Positions 44,384 through 52,857 of a stretch of DNA of 64,000 nucleotides are shown here, in pieces (position 1 is the first letter of the stretch; each line of letters begins with the position of its first letter). The translations under genes and the position numbers were made by a program. The DNA is from Flavobacteriales bacterium (GTDB taxonomy: Bacteria; Bacteroidota; Bacteroidia; Flavobacteriales; JASBRU01). The notes under the pieces were generated by a model that did not search any database, had not been told where the DNA came from, and worked only from the letters and a program-made list of their open reading frames with translations. The stretch is taken from contig JASBRU010000007.1 in assembly GCA_030149285.1 (NCBI GenBank), forward strand, positions 39,844 to 103,843, given 5' to 3'.

Positions 44384-44896
44384 ATGATAAGAAAATTTGT
44401 TCCTGTTGTAATGCTTGCTGTAGCAGGTGTTTTTGCAGTATCATGTGATAGTGCTGCAAAAAGAATTGATAATGGAGATAGTGCTAGCTCTAGCACAAAT
44501 GCACAAACTGCAAATACTGCTGTAGATGCAAGTGCTGTTGATGGACAATCAGGTACTCCGGTATTTTCTTTTGAAAAAGAAGTACATGATTTTGGTACAA
44601 TTAATGAAGGTGAAGTTGTAAACACAACGTTTGAATTTACCAATACAGGTGATGCTCCTTTAATTATTACTAATGCAAAAGGTAGTTGTGGTTGTACTGT
44701 GCCTAAGTACTCTAAAGAGCCAATCGCTCCTGGTGCAACTGGCGAGATTTTAGTAAGCTTTAACAGTTCAGGTAAGCCTGGTAACCAACGTAAGCAAGTT
44801 ACTTTAACTGCCAATACTACACCAAACACTAAAGTATTAAACATTAGTGCAACAGTTACTCCTAAAACACAACAAGCTGCACCAGTTGCAGAATAA
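44384..44896 (+). CDS. DUF1573 lipoprotein
   Basis: The 170-residue product has a lipobox (FAVSC, C21) and a serine/threonine/alanine-rich linker. The DUF1573 beta-sandwich follows (about residues 60-155): VHDFGTINEGEVVNTTFEF, APLIITNAKGSCGCTVPKY, PIAPGATGEILVSFNSSGKPG. The CGC pair is typical. The family is Ig-like, widespread in Bacteroidota envelopes and of unknown function. It lies 11 nt before yajC and has its own promoter within nusB. Confidence 0.87.
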   Translation: MIRKFVPVVMLAVAGVFAVSCDSAAKRIDNGDSASSSTNAQTANTAVDASAVDGQSGTPVFSFEKEVHDFGTINEGEVVNTTFEFTNTGDAPLIITNAKGSCGCTVPKYSKEPIAPGATGEILVSFNSSGKPGNQRKQVTLTANTTPNTKVLNISATVTPKTQQAAPVAE

Positions 44897-44907
44897 TTAG
44901 ATAAAAA

Positions 44908-45243
44908 ATGCTAAATATACTTTTACAAGCTCAAGAGAAAGGGGCCGGAGGGCCAAACATGTTTTTGATGATGGGCTTGATGTTCGTTGTTATTTATTTC
45001 TTTATGATTCGCCCGCAGTCTAAAAGACAAAAGGCAGAACGCAAGTTTAGAGAAGAAATACAAAAAGGACTGAAAATTGTTACTACCGGTGGTATTCATG
45101 GTAAGATTGCTGAGATTAAAGATTCAGTACTTATTATTGACACCGAAGGTGGTGGTAGATTAAAAATTGAGAAGTCAGCTGTATCAAAAGAGCTTACAGC
45201 TCATCATTATGGTCCTAAAAAAGAGGACACAACTAAAAAGTAG
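44908..45243 (+). CDS. yajC: Preprotein translocase subunit YajC
   Basis: The 111-residue protein has one membrane helix (about residues 17-36, MFLMMGLMFVVIYFFM) followed by IRPQSKRQKAERKF and the beta domain KIVTTGGIHGKIAEIKDSVL. This is the YajC layout; it accompanies SecDF in Sec translocation. A strong terminator follows. Confidence 0.93.
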   Translation: MLNILLQAQEKGAGGPNMFLMMGLMFVVIYFFMIRPQSKRQKAERKFREEIQKGLKIVTTGGIHGKIAEIKDSVLIIDTEGGGRLKIEKSAVSKELTAHHYGPKKEDTTKK

Positions 45244-45270
45244 ATTAATTATTTTTTGATGATAATTTTT

Positions 45271-45300
45271 AAAAACGGGCTTATTTTTAAGCCCGTTTTT
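45271..45300 (+). terminator. Strong intrinsic terminator after yajC
   Basis: A 13-bp perfect stem (AAAAACGGGCTTA, 45271-45283, with TAAGCCCGTTTTT, 45288-45300) has a TTTT loop and ends in a T run. It closes the nusB-DUF1573-yajC unit. Confidence 0.93.
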
Positions 45301-45315
45301 TTGTAATATACCTCT

Positions 45316-46293
45316 ATGTTTAAACAGATAGTAAATTATGTGTCTGATTTACCCAGAAAGCTACAGAGTAGTAAAAATACTTCTGTGTTTCTGGTATGTT
45401 TAGCGCTGTCGGCTTTATTTTGGTTATTGATAAAACTATCTAAAGAACATACAACAACCATTACAGTTCCGGTAGTATATACTGATATGCCCAATGATAA
45501 ACTATTGGTAAATGAATTGCCAACAGAACTAAAGGTAGAAATAACCACGTATGGTTTTAAATTATTGAGGTACAGTATTACCGGTAAGAGAACAGCCAAA
45601 ATATCTGTGGCAAACTTAGATATAAGACCTACTACTGCAGGTAATGAATACTGGCTGCCAAATACTCAAAAAAGTATAGTGGCTAAGTTTTTCCCAACAG
45701 AAGTGAAGATAGGCTCTATTACACCCGATAAAATTTTATTTACTTATAGCATGCTGGAGCTAAAAAGAGTTCCCGTAAAAACCAATATAAGTATAGACTT
45801 ACCTAAGCAATTTGCATTAAGCTCAGCTATAAGAGTAGAACCAGAATACATAAATGTTAGGGGACCAAAAAACATTTTAGATACATTAAAAGCAGTTTAT
45901 ACCGAGGGACTTGAGATTAAATCTAAACCTGATAATAATGTACAACAATTGCAATTAAAAACTAATAACCAGCTTAAATATGAACAAGGAGAGGTTTCTG
46001 TAACTATACCTATTGATGAATATACAGAGGTATATACTGAAGTACCTATTACCCCAATCAATGTTCCGGAGGGAGAGCAATTAAAGTTATATCCGGATAA
46101 AGTAAAAGTATATGGCTTAATGGGAATGAAAACCTATTATGAGCTTTTGCCCGAAGACTTTGAGATTGTATGTGATTATCGTAAGATAGACTTTGAGAGT
46201 AACTCGGTAAAACTAGAACTCACAGAATACCCCAATGAATTAAAAAGCTTAAGGTTTACTCCACAACGTGTAGAGTATTTGATTTTTAAATAG
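45316..46293 (+). CDS. YbbR-like (CdaR-type) envelope protein
   Basis: The 325-residue product has one N-terminal membrane helix (about residues 22-38, TSVFLVCLALSALFWLLIKL). The rest is a series of beta-rich repeats of about 80 residues resembling YbbR domains (VPVVYTDMPNDKLLVNELPT, RVEPEYINVRGPKNILDTLK). In Firmicutes YbbR/CdaR binds the diadenylate cyclase; no cyclase gene is adjacent here, so the partner is unknown. Its TAG stop directly precedes the coaE ATG without a gap, indicating an operon. Confidence 0.78.
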   Translation: MFKQIVNYVSDLPRKLQSSKNTSVFLVCLALSALFWLLIKLSKEHTTTITVPVVYTDMPNDKLLVNELPTELKVEITTYGFKLLRYSITGKRTAKISVANLDIRPTTAGNEYWLPNTQKSIVAKFFPTEVKIGSITPDKILFTYSMLELKRVPVKTNISIDLPKQFALSSAIRVEPEYINVRGPKNILDTLKAVYTEGLEIKSKPDNNVQQLQLKTNNQLKYEQGEVSVTIPIDEYTEVYTEVPITPINVPEGEQLKLYPDKVKVYGLMGMKTYYELLPEDFEIVCDYRKIDFESNSVKLELTEYPNELKSLRFTPQRVEYLIFK

Positions 46294-46887
46294 ATGTATA
46301 AAGTAGGTATTACAGGCGGTATAGGTAGTGGAAAAACCACTGTAGCAAAAGCTTTTAAAGAGCTAGGTGTGCCTGTGTATTATGCCGATGATGAAGCTAA
46401 AAAGCTAACCAATACAAATGCCGAAATAAAAGAGGCATTGATAGAATTAATAGGAGAAGAAGTTTATGAAGGTGGGCTATTAAACAGAAAGCTATTGGCT
46501 TCAAAAATATTCTCTGATAAGGTATTGTTAGAGAAAGTAAATGCTATCATACACCCGGCAGTTGCTAATCATTTTAAAGAATGGGTAGCTAATCAGACAA
46601 GTGCTTATGTGTTAAAAGAGGCTGCTATTTTATTTGAAAGTGGATCTTACAAACAATTAGATGCAACAATAGTGGTTTCAGCCGATGAAGGTGTTAGAGT
46701 AAAGAGAGTGATGGAGCGCGATGGGAGTACTAAAGAAGAGGTACTAAACAGAATGGCTAATCAGTGGAATGAAGATCAAAGATTAGCTTTGGCAGACTAT
46801 GTAATTAAAAACAATACTACTAAGGAATTGTTGGTAAAACAGATACAACAAGTTCATGAAGATATTATCCGTAGAGCAAATTCGTGA
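46294..46887 (+). CDS. coaE: Dephospho-CoA kinase
   Basis: The 197-residue P-loop kinase has GITGGIGSGKTTVAKAFKEL, PVYYADDEAKKL with the substrate aspartates, INAIIHPAV-type sequence VNAIIHPAVANHF, and the lid region RVKRVMERDGSTKEEVLNRM. It phosphorylates dephospho-CoA in the last step of coenzyme A synthesis. It abuts the YbbR-like gene and overlaps the next gene by 32 nt. Confidence 0.95.
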   Translation: MYKVGITGGIGSGKTTVAKAFKELGVPVYYADDEAKKLTNTNAEIKEALIELIGEEVYEGGLLNRKLLASKIFSDKVLLEKVNAIIHPAVANHFKEWVANQTSAYVLKEAAILFESGSYKQLDATIVVSADEGVRVKRVMERDGSTKEEVLNRMANQWNEDQRLALADYVIKNNTTKELLVKQIQQVHEDIIRRANS

Positions 46888-48373
46888 GGCAGATGCTTAT
46901 ACCATCAAAAAGGAGCCTATAAAATCTGTTGAGTTAATGGAGAGGGCAGCTATTGCGTGTGTTGAACACATAATGGATAGTTATCCGAAAGGACAATTAT
47001 TCTCAATTTTTTGTGGCAAAGGTAATAATGGCGGAGACGGATTGGCAATTGCACGATTATTACATCAAAGGGGGTATAAAGTAGAAGTCTTTGAGTTAAA
47101 CCATTCTGCAGATAGTTCTGATGATTACAATTCTAATAAAAGCTTACTAAAAGCATTACCTGTATCTATTACAGAGGTAAACTTAGTATCCGATATTGGC
47201 GAGATAGAACCGTATACTATAATTATTGATGCTATATTAGGTTCTGGCATTACCAGACCTTTAGATGGTTTATTAGCATCTGTAGTAAACGCAATTAATC
47301 ATACTGCTAATAAGGTTATTGCTATTGATATTCCAACAGGGTTATTTGGAGAAGATAATAGCCGGAATAATTTTTCAAGAATTATAAAGGCCAATGAGAC
47401 ACTCACCTTTCAATTTCCCAAACTATCTTTCTTATTTCCTGATAGCGGAACTTATGTAGGAGACTTTACTGTTTTAGATATAGGTATTCATCCAACTTTT
47501 ATTAATGAGGTAAAAACAAATTACAGCTTTACTAAAAGAAGTGATGTTAGTAGATTACTAAAAAGTAGAGATAAGTTTTCTCATAAAGGTACTTACGGGC
47601 ATGCACTGCTTGTAGCAGGTAGTTACGGAAAAATTGGGGCAGCAGTTTTATCAGCAGAAGCTGTAATCAGGTCAGGAGCAGGGCTATTAACTACCCATAT
47701 ACCAAGCTGTGGTTACCAAATTATGCAAACTGCTTTGCCTGAAGCGATGGTAGAGGTTGATACTGCTGAAAAAGAAATAACATCTATTACCTTAAATAAA
47801 GAATATGATGCTATAGGTATAGGGCCGGGTATAGGGGGTGATGGTACAACTGTAAAGGCATTTGAGAAATTATTGAAGCTTACCAAAAGACCAATGGTTA
47901 TAGATGCAGATGCTCTAAATATATTAGCTAGCCATCAAGACTTATTAAAGCTGGTACCAGAAAACAGTATTCTTACACCACACCCTAAGGAGTTTGAAAG
48001 ATTAATAGGTAAAAAATCTAAGGGGTATGAACAATTAGAGTTACAGTTGGCTTTTGCTAAGAAGCATAAAGTGTATGTGGTTTTAAAAGGAACTTATACA
48101 TGTATATCTACTCCTGACGGTAAAGTGTATTTCAACTCTACAGGCACCTCTGGTATGGCAACAGGGGGAAGTGGGGATGTGCTTACAGGAGTGATAACCG
48201 GTTTGTTGTCTCAACGATACACACCATTAGAAGCAGCAATAACAGGTGTTTACATACATGGGCTTGCTGGTGAACTAGCCGCAGAAAATATAGGAGATGA
48301 AGCAATGATAGCTTCAGACATTACGGGTAATCTTGGAAACGCCTTCTCTGAAATAAAAAAAGCGACTGAATAG
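46856..48373 (+). CDS. nnr: Bifunctional NAD(P)H-hydrate epimerase/dehydratase
   Basis: The 505-residue protein repairs hydrated NAD(P)H. Residues about 1-215 are the epimerase (LSVEQIREADAYTIKKE, FCGKGNNGGDGLAIARLL, DAILGSGITRPL). Residues about 225-505 are the dehydratase, of the ribokinase-like fold (GTYGHALLVAGSYGKIGAAV, IGPGIGGDGTT, LTPHPKEFERL, ATGGSGDVLTGVITGLL). The 32-nt overlap with coaE supports coupling. The stop codon lies within the terminator hairpin. Confidence 0.94.
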   Translation: MKILSVEQIREADAYTIKKEPIKSVELMERAAIACVEHIMDSYPKGQLFSIFCGKGNNGGDGLAIARLLHQRGYKVEVFELNHSADSSDDYNSNKSLLKALPVSITEVNLVSDIGEIEPYTIIIDAILGSGITRPLDGLLASVVNAINHTANKVIAIDIPTGLFGEDNSRNNFSRIIKANETLTFQFPKLSFLFPDSGTYVGDFTVLDIGIHPTFINEVKTNYSFTKRSDVSRLLKSRDKFSHKGTYGHALLVAGSYGKIGAAVLSAEAVIRSGAGLLTTHIPSCGYQIMQTALPEAMVEVDTAEKEITSITLNKEYDAIGIGPGIGGDGTTVKAFEKLLKLTKRPMVIDADALNILASHQDLLKLVPENSILTPHPKEFERLIGKKSKGYEQLELQLAFAKKHKVYVVLKGTYTCISTPDGKVYFNSTGTSGMATGGSGDVLTGVITGLLSQRYTPLEAAITGVYIHGLAGELAAENIGDEAMIASDITGNLGNAFSEIKKATE

Positions 48374-48382
48374 TCGCTTTTT
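48357..48382 (+). terminator. Bidirectional terminator overlapping the nnr stop
   Basis: The arms AAAAAGCGACT (48357-48367) and AGTCGCTTTTT (48372-48382) enclose a GAAT loop. The nnr stop TAG (48371-48373) lies at the loop edge. It separates nnr from the convergent DUF302 gene. Confidence 0.92.
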
Positions 48383-48406
48383 ATGGTTTTCTAAACTAAA
48401 AAACTG

Positions 48407-48961
48407 TTATTCTTTAGTAGGCGTAGAGTTTATGATTTCGTTTGCCAGTTTAGTAATATTCCCATCTACTTTATCATTTGCGCTAATTCCGTATTCTTTA
48501 GTCATTACATTTACTGGCATATAGCTTAAGTGAGCATTTCCCTTATCATCTTCCCATATTAAATACTTCATAGGCAGTGCATAGCCAAACAGTTGATCTT
48601 CTTGCATAAAAGAGGTGCCAACTTTAGGATTACCAAATATCAAAAGGGTAGTGGGGTTTAGTTCTTCACCAATACTTTCCGCTCCTTTATGGTGCTCAAT
48701 TTTAGTAAAAAGTGTTAATCCTTTAGCTTCAATTAATCCTTCGGCATTTGCAACCAGTTCATTATGGGGTACTGTAGCATCTAATGTAATTAAACCAGGG
48801 TCAGCAACTGCATTTTTTACTTCTGTAACAGTTTCACTTGCTTTTTGCTCTACAACTTCTGCGGCAGCTTTTACTTTATCTTTAGTACTTTTTGTTTTGT
48901 TGCATGCGTTGAGTGTTAATAATGATAAGCTAGATATCATTACAATATTTTGCAGTTTCAT
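48407..48961 (-). CDS. DUF302 lipoprotein
   Basis: The 184-residue product has a lipobox (TLNAC, C20), a lysine- and valine-rich helical linker, and a DUF302 domain (about residues 60-165). Typical pieces are LFTKIEHHKGAESIGEELNPT, LLIFGNPKVGTSFMQEDQL, ALPMKYLIWEDDKGNAHLSY. DUF302 proteins are small alpha/beta proteins of unknown role, often in the periplasm. It is monocistronic between a terminator and the Sua5-like gene. Confidence 0.87.
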   Translation of the reverse strand: MKLQNIVMISSLSLLTLNACNKTKSTKDKVKAAAEVVEQKASETVTEVKNAVADPGLITLDATVPHNELVANAEGLIEAKGLTLFTKIEHHKGAESIGEELNPTTLLIFGNPKVGTSFMQEDQLFGYALPMKYLIWEDDKGNAHLSYMPVNVMTKEYGISANDKVDGNITKLANEIINSTPTKE

Positions 48962-48998
48962 ACTATGAATTTTTAGAATTTAGGTAAATATATACAGA

Positions 48999-49619
48999 TT
49001 AGAGGATATCCTCAACTAATCCTTTTCCTTCTCTGATAATTTCTACTTCCCCTTCAGAAAGGTCTAAAACAGTAGATGCAAAATTATCGCCATATCCGCC
49101 ATCAACAACAATATCTACAAGGTTTTCGTAGCGTTCGTGTATCAATTCAGGGTCTGTTGTGTATTCAATAACATCGTCATCATCATGTACTGATGTTGAT
49201 ACTACGGGGTTACCGAGTTCATTTACAATAGTTCTGATGATATTACTATCGGGTATACGAATACCAATGGTTTTCTTTTTAGACTTAAAAATCTTTGGGA
49301 TAATACTATTAGCCTTTAAAATAAAGGTATAAGGTCCTGGTAAGGCTCTTTTTAACAGTTTATAGGTTGGGGTGTCAACCTGAAGAGTATAATCAGATAA
49401 ATGACTTAAGTCGTAAAAAATAAAAGAGAAGTCAGCTTTTTCAAGCTTTAGTCCTTTAATACGAGCAACACGTTCTAAGGCTTTGGGTTGGGTTACATCG
49501 CAACCAATTGCATATACTGTATCTGTGGGGTATATAATTACACCCCCGTTTCTAAGGCAGTTAACTACTTGTTGTACTGCCTTAGGGTTGGGATTATCTT
49601 GGTATATGCGTATGAGCAA
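48999..49619 (-). CDS. Sua5/YciO/YrdC-family protein (YciO-like)
   Basis: The 206-residue single-domain protein has KAVQQVVNCLRNGGVIIYPTDTVYAIGCD, RIKGLKLEKADFSFIFYDL and GIRIPDSNIIRTIVNELGNPVVSTSV. This is the YrdC fold that makes threonylcarbamoyl-AMP for tRNA t6A37. The KGLKLEKADFSF variation and length fit YciO rather than TsaC, so it may be a paralogue with a different or weaker activity. Its start abuts the stop of the transaldolase-like gene with no gap. Confidence 0.85.
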   Translation of the reverse strand: MLIRIYQDNPNPKAVQQVVNCLRNGGVIIYPTDTVYAIGCDVTQPKALERVARIKGLKLEKADFSFIFYDLSHLSDYTLQVDTPTYKLLKRALPGPYTFILKANSIIPKIFKSKKKTIGIRIPDSNIIRTIVNELGNPVVSTSVHDDDDVIEYTTDPELIHERYENLVDIVVDGGYGDNFASTVLDLSEGEVEIIREGKGLVEDIL

Positions 49620-50276
49620 TTATCCGTTTGCTTTTTTATAATCAGCTAAAAATTTCTCTAAGCCAATATCAGTTAATGGGTGGTTTAATAAACCTGTGAT
49701 AGAGCTTAATGGACCTGTCATTACATCCGCACCAATTTCTGCACAGTTAATAACGTGCATAGTGTGTCTTACAGATGCAGCTAAAATTTGAGTTTCGTAT
49801 CCGTAGTTATCATATATCTGGCGGATTTGAGCAATTAGCTCTAAACCGTTTGTAGAAATATCATCTAATCTACCAATAAAAGGAGATACATATGTTGCGC
49901 CTGCCTTAGCAGCTAATAATGCCTGACCTGCAGAAAATACAAGTGTACAGTTTGTACGAATGTTATTATCTGTAAAGTACTTAATAGCTTTTACACCATC
50001 TTTTATCATAGGTACTTTTACCACAATTTGTGGGTGAAGGTCAGCCAAAGCTTCACCTTCTCTAATCATTCCGGTAAAATCGGTAGAGATTACTTCTGCA
50101 CTTACGTCACCATCTACAATGTTGCAGATATCTACGTAATGCTTTAAAATATTGTCTTGACCGCTAATGCCTTCTTTAGCCATTAGTGATGGGTTAGTGG
50201 TAACACCATCTAAAACGCCTAATTCTTGGGCTTCTTTAATTTGGTCTAGGTTTGCTGTGTCTATGAAAAATTTCAT
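49620..50276 (-). CDS. Fructose-6-phosphate aldolase/transaldolase-like protein
   Basis: The 218-residue TIM barrel is of the short transaldolase group (TalC/FSA). It has [35 protein letters not shown], the Schiff-base lysine K87 in [38 protein letters not shown] and [11 protein letters not shown]. It would act either as transaldolase in the pentose phosphate pathway or as fructose-6-phosphate aldolase; sequence alone does not separate these. It is the first gene of a two-gene unit, divergent from nothing but the SRP RNA gene upstream. Confidence 0.9.
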   Translation of the reverse strand: MKFFIDTANLDQIKEAQELGVLDGVTTNPSLMAKEGISGQDNILKHYVDICNIVDGDVSAEVISTDFTGMIREGEALADLHPQIVVKVPMIKDGVKAIKYFTDNNIRTNCTLVFSAGQALLAAKAGATYVSPFIGRLDDISTNGLELIAQIRQIYDNYGYETQILAASVRHTMHVINCAEIGADVMTGPLSSITGLLNHPLTDIGLEKFLADYKKANG

Positions 50277-50373
50277 GTGTGTAAGGTATACGTTTACAGA
50301 TTGATAAAGGACAAATTTAGGAAAGTTATAGGCACGAGCCCCATTAAAAAACCGAAATTTTTTGCATAAAAAA

Positions 50374-50472
50374 TGGGCAAGCGACTTATATCACACCGCT
50401 ACGACCTAATACCCTTGCTGCATTCCTGCCCTGGGGGAGTTCAAAGGGAGCTGGTTGTATAAGACTTGCCCG
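50374..50472 (-). ncRNA. ffs: Bacterial small signal recognition particle RNA
   Basis: Read on the minus strand, the region ends pair as GGGCAAG/CTTGCCC (50465-50471 with 50375-50381) and continue into CTTATA/TATAAG. Between them lies the SRP Alu-free hairpin core with CCAGGGCAGGAATGCAGCAA, matching the conserved SRP54-binding CAGG...GCAGCAAGG pattern. About 99 nt is the usual size of the 4.5S-type RNA. It is GC-rich against AT-rich surroundings. A matching promoter box lies directly upstream. The ends are approximate. Confidence 0.9.
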
Positions 50473-50475
50473 CCG

Positions 50476-50483
50476 CAAAGGTA
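50476..50483 (-). promoter_or_regulatory. -7 promoter element of the SRP RNA gene
   Basis: The minus strand reads TACCTTTG, a full TAnnTTTG match, ending 4 nt before the inferred 5' end of the RNA. A TTT lies 20 nt upstream in place of TTG. Confidence 0.6.
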
Positions 50484-50575
50484 AGACATGTTTATAGAAT
50501 ATTAAAAATTTGTGAAGCCTAAATTAGGGGCTATTTTATTTATATTTGCTCATCAATCAAAAACAAGAAGTCTTT

Positions 50576-51124
50576 ATGAATCCGGATGTGAAGAAAGTGG
50601 TGCTGAGAAATGGTTTGGTAGGATCAACAATATTATTATTGTTTGTAGTACTATCATACTTTTTTAACCAAGATTTATTAGCAAATTTAGGAATAGGACT
50701 GGGTATATTTTTACTATGCTTTGCTTTTGGTGTAGTGTCTGTTATTCAGGTAAAGATTAAAAATAAGGGGGTGATAAGCTTTAGAGACTCGTTTTCTGCC
50801 TTTATTCTAACTGCAGGCTTTACTTTTACTTTTTTTACATTAGTGAATATCGTTTTATATAATATTGTAGATGTTGAACTTGGACATTACTTAAATGATC
50901 AAGTTATTACAATGTTAAAAGAAAACTTGATTGAGAGTGGCCGTTTTACAGAAGAGCAAATAGATGAACAAATTAAGATAACAACATCATCTTATATGTA
51001 CTCTACTGTAAGCTTACTTAAGGGGCTACTTCCATTTGTGTTATATGCTTCAGTAATAGGTTTGTTGCTTGCGGCTGTAACAAAAAAGAATCCTAGTGCG
51101 TCTAATATATTAGACGATGAATAA
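50576..51124 (+). CDS. DUF4199 membrane protein, copy 1
   Basis: The 182-residue protein has four hydrophobic segments (about residues 13-33, 38-60, 75-100 and 145-168) and the DUF4199 feature GVISFRDSFSAFILTAGF, corresponding to the GGxxxYGKAFxVGF stretch of the copies that follow. I chose the ATG at 50576, not an upstream TTG that falls in the promoter region. A TATATTTG box lies at 50541-50548. It is the first of four tandem relatives leading into two glycosyltransferase genes. Function is unknown. Confidence 0.78.
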   Translation: MNPDVKKVVLRNGLVGSTILLLFVVLSYFFNQDLLANLGIGLGIFLLCFAFGVVSVIQVKIKNKGVISFRDSFSAFILTAGFTFTFFTLVNIVLYNIVDVELGHYLNDQVITMLKENLIESGRFTEEQIDEQIKITTSSYMYSTVSLLKGLLPFVLYASVIGLLLAAVTKKNPSASNILDDE

Positions 51125-51142
51125 TTAAAAAAACACCATATC

Positions 51143-51721
51143 ATGAATACACCAAAATCAGTTTTTAAACACGTAACACCTTATTTTTTAATATTAGGTG
51201 TGATCTCCTTTTTAGGTTTAATAGTATCAGACGTATTTGACGTAGATAGTAGAAGTACAATATTTTCAATAATTTCCATTGCTTTATCTGTAGCAGTTAT
51301 AATAATGTCAATTGCTATCTATAGAAATAAAGAATTGGGTGGAGGTATTACTTATGGTAAAGCATTTACTGTGGGCTTTTTAACTTTTTTTATGGCTAAT
51401 GTGGTATACATGCCATTGTTTTTGCTATATACTACAGTTATATCTCCTAGTTATATGGATATCTTAATGGAAAGAGAAATGGTAAAAGTTGAGGAGAGAA
51501 TGTTAGAGCAAAACCCGGATATGACAAATCAACAAATTGAACAAGCTCAAGAAATGAGTAAAATGTTTATGACTCCTGTTATGATGTCTGTAATGATAGT
51601 GATAATGGGAGCAGTTATGGGAGCAATTCTGTCGTTAATTATTTCTATTTTTTTAATGAAAAAAGGAGGTATTAATCATGCTTTAGAGAATGACTCATTA
51701 GATAACGAGTCACTGGAGTAG
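51143..51721 (+). CDS. DUF4199 membrane protein, copy 2
   Basis: The 192-residue protein has four hydrophobic segments and the family motif LGGGITYGKAFTVGFLTFFMA. Between the third and fourth helices is a charged loop rich in glutamate and methionine (EREMVKVEERMLEQNPDMTN). It follows copy 1 by 18 nt and precedes copy 3 by 21 nt. Similarity among the copies is evident by eye but low, pointing to an old duplication. Confidence 0.78.
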   Translation: MNTPKSVFKHVTPYFLILGVISFLGLIVSDVFDVDSRSTIFSIISIALSVAVIIMSIAIYRNKELGGGITYGKAFTVGFLTFFMANVVYMPLFLLYTTVISPSYMDILMEREMVKVEERMLEQNPDMTNQQIEQAQEMSKMFMTPVMMSVMIVIMGAVMGAILSLIISIFLMKKGGINHALENDSLDNESLE

Positions 51722-51742
51722 ATAATATAGTAAAGTTAAATT

Positions 51743-52288
51743 ATGAAAAAATCAATTTTAGCATCCTCAATTGTTCATATACTTATACTATCAATAGTAC
51801 TAGTAGCACTTGTGTTTATTGATAACCCGATTGATAATAATCAAACAATTGCCGGAAAGTGGGTTATACGTTGGGTTTTTAGTATTACAGCTGTAGTATT
51901 GGCAACCTTACGCTATAGAAATAAATATAGTAATGGTTTTATAAGCTATGGAAAAGCTTTTTTAGTTGGTTTTACTGTAATAAGTATTGCCTATGGTTTG
52001 AGAGGTATTTCTATTGGGATAGATTTAAGTAATAACCCAGAGATTTTAACAGAAATGCACCAGTTAGCTGAAGAGAAAATGTATGAAGATAGCCCTAATA
52101 TGAGTGAGGAAGAAGAAGAAATGGCGTTCTCAATGTTAAGTACATTTACTTCTCCGGTATCTATGGCATTGTTATCTATTTTGAGAGGTTTGTTTTGGGC
52201 GGCAATACTGTCATTAGTAACAGCTGCAATTTTTAAGAAAACAGCAGGTAATATTGATGATGAAGACCCAATAGATATAGAATCTTAA
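51743..52288 (+). CDS. DUF4199 membrane protein, copy 3
   Basis: The 181-residue protein has four hydrophobic segments and the motif SNGFISYGKAFLVGFTVISI, with the acidic loop EEKMYEDSPNMSEEEEEMAF before the last helix. The shared loop pattern (EEKM...ED/Q-PNMS/T) links it most closely to copy 2. It precedes copy 4 by 7 nt. Function unknown. Confidence 0.78.
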   Translation: MKKSILASSIVHILILSIVLVALVFIDNPIDNNQTIAGKWVIRWVFSITAVVLATLRYRNKYSNGFISYGKAFLVGFTVISIAYGLRGISIGIDLSNNPEILTEMHQLAEEKMYEDSPNMSEEEEEMAFSMLSTFTSPVSMALLSILRGLFWAAILSLVTAAIFKKTAGNIDDEDPIDIES

Positions 52289-52295
52289 TCATGAA

Positions 52296-52853
52296 ATGAG
52301 TAAAAAGAAAACATTTATAAATATTATTGCTCCTTACTCTCTTTTGTTAGGTGCAATGTATTTTTTTATTCATTATATATTTATTAATGATGGCTTTATA
52401 AGGCCAAATGAATCTTTTGTTTGGATAGCTATACCTTCAATAATTTTAGCATTTATTCTCATTTTTCTTGCAAGTAAATATTATAGAAAAAGTTTAGGGG
52501 GGTATGTAAGTTATGGGCGAGTATTTATTGTAGGTTTTTTTTTAAATATGTTGGCAAACGTAATTGGCATTTCTGCAATAGAAGTAGAGCACTACTTTAT
52601 ACCTGAACTTAATGAGAACTATATTTCATATAATATGGATTATATGGAAGAAAACTATAATCTTACTGAAGAACAGTTAGAACTGGAAAGAGAATTATTA
52701 ATAATGAGTACAGCTCCGTCTTATAGAATTGCAGGTTATATAATAAGCTCATTATTATTTAGTGTCATTATTCCATTAATTACTTCTATTTTTGTTTGGC
52801 GAAAGGATAAAACGAAATTCTCGGACCCATTAATATTGGATTCAGAAATGTGA
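52296..52853 (+). CDS. DUF4199 membrane protein, copy 4
   Basis: The 185-residue protein again has four hydrophobic segments, with LGGYVSYGRVFIVGFFLNML as the family motif and the glutamate-rich NYNLTEEQLELERELL loop. It ends 4 nt before the first glycosyltransferase gene. The placement of DUF4199 genes directly before a DPM1-like glycosyltransferase recurs in the phylum, so a role in the same envelope or lipid-linked sugar process is likely but unproven. Confidence 0.78.
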   Translation: MSKKKTFINIIAPYSLLLGAMYFFIHYIFINDGFIRPNESFVWIAIPSIILAFILIFLASKYYRKSLGGYVSYGRVFIVGFFLNMLANVIGISAIEVEHYFIPELNENYISYNMDYMEENYNLTEEQLELERELLIMSTAPSYRIAGYIISSLLFSVIIPLITSIFVWRKDKTKFSDPLILDSEM

Positions 52854-52857
52854 ACAA

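Noticed and set aside
44374..44844. Minus-strand 156-residue ORF opposite the DUF1573 gene
   Set aside because: It is the complement of a gene with a clear lipoprotein signal and family motifs; its hydrophobic look comes from the opposite strand's codon usage.
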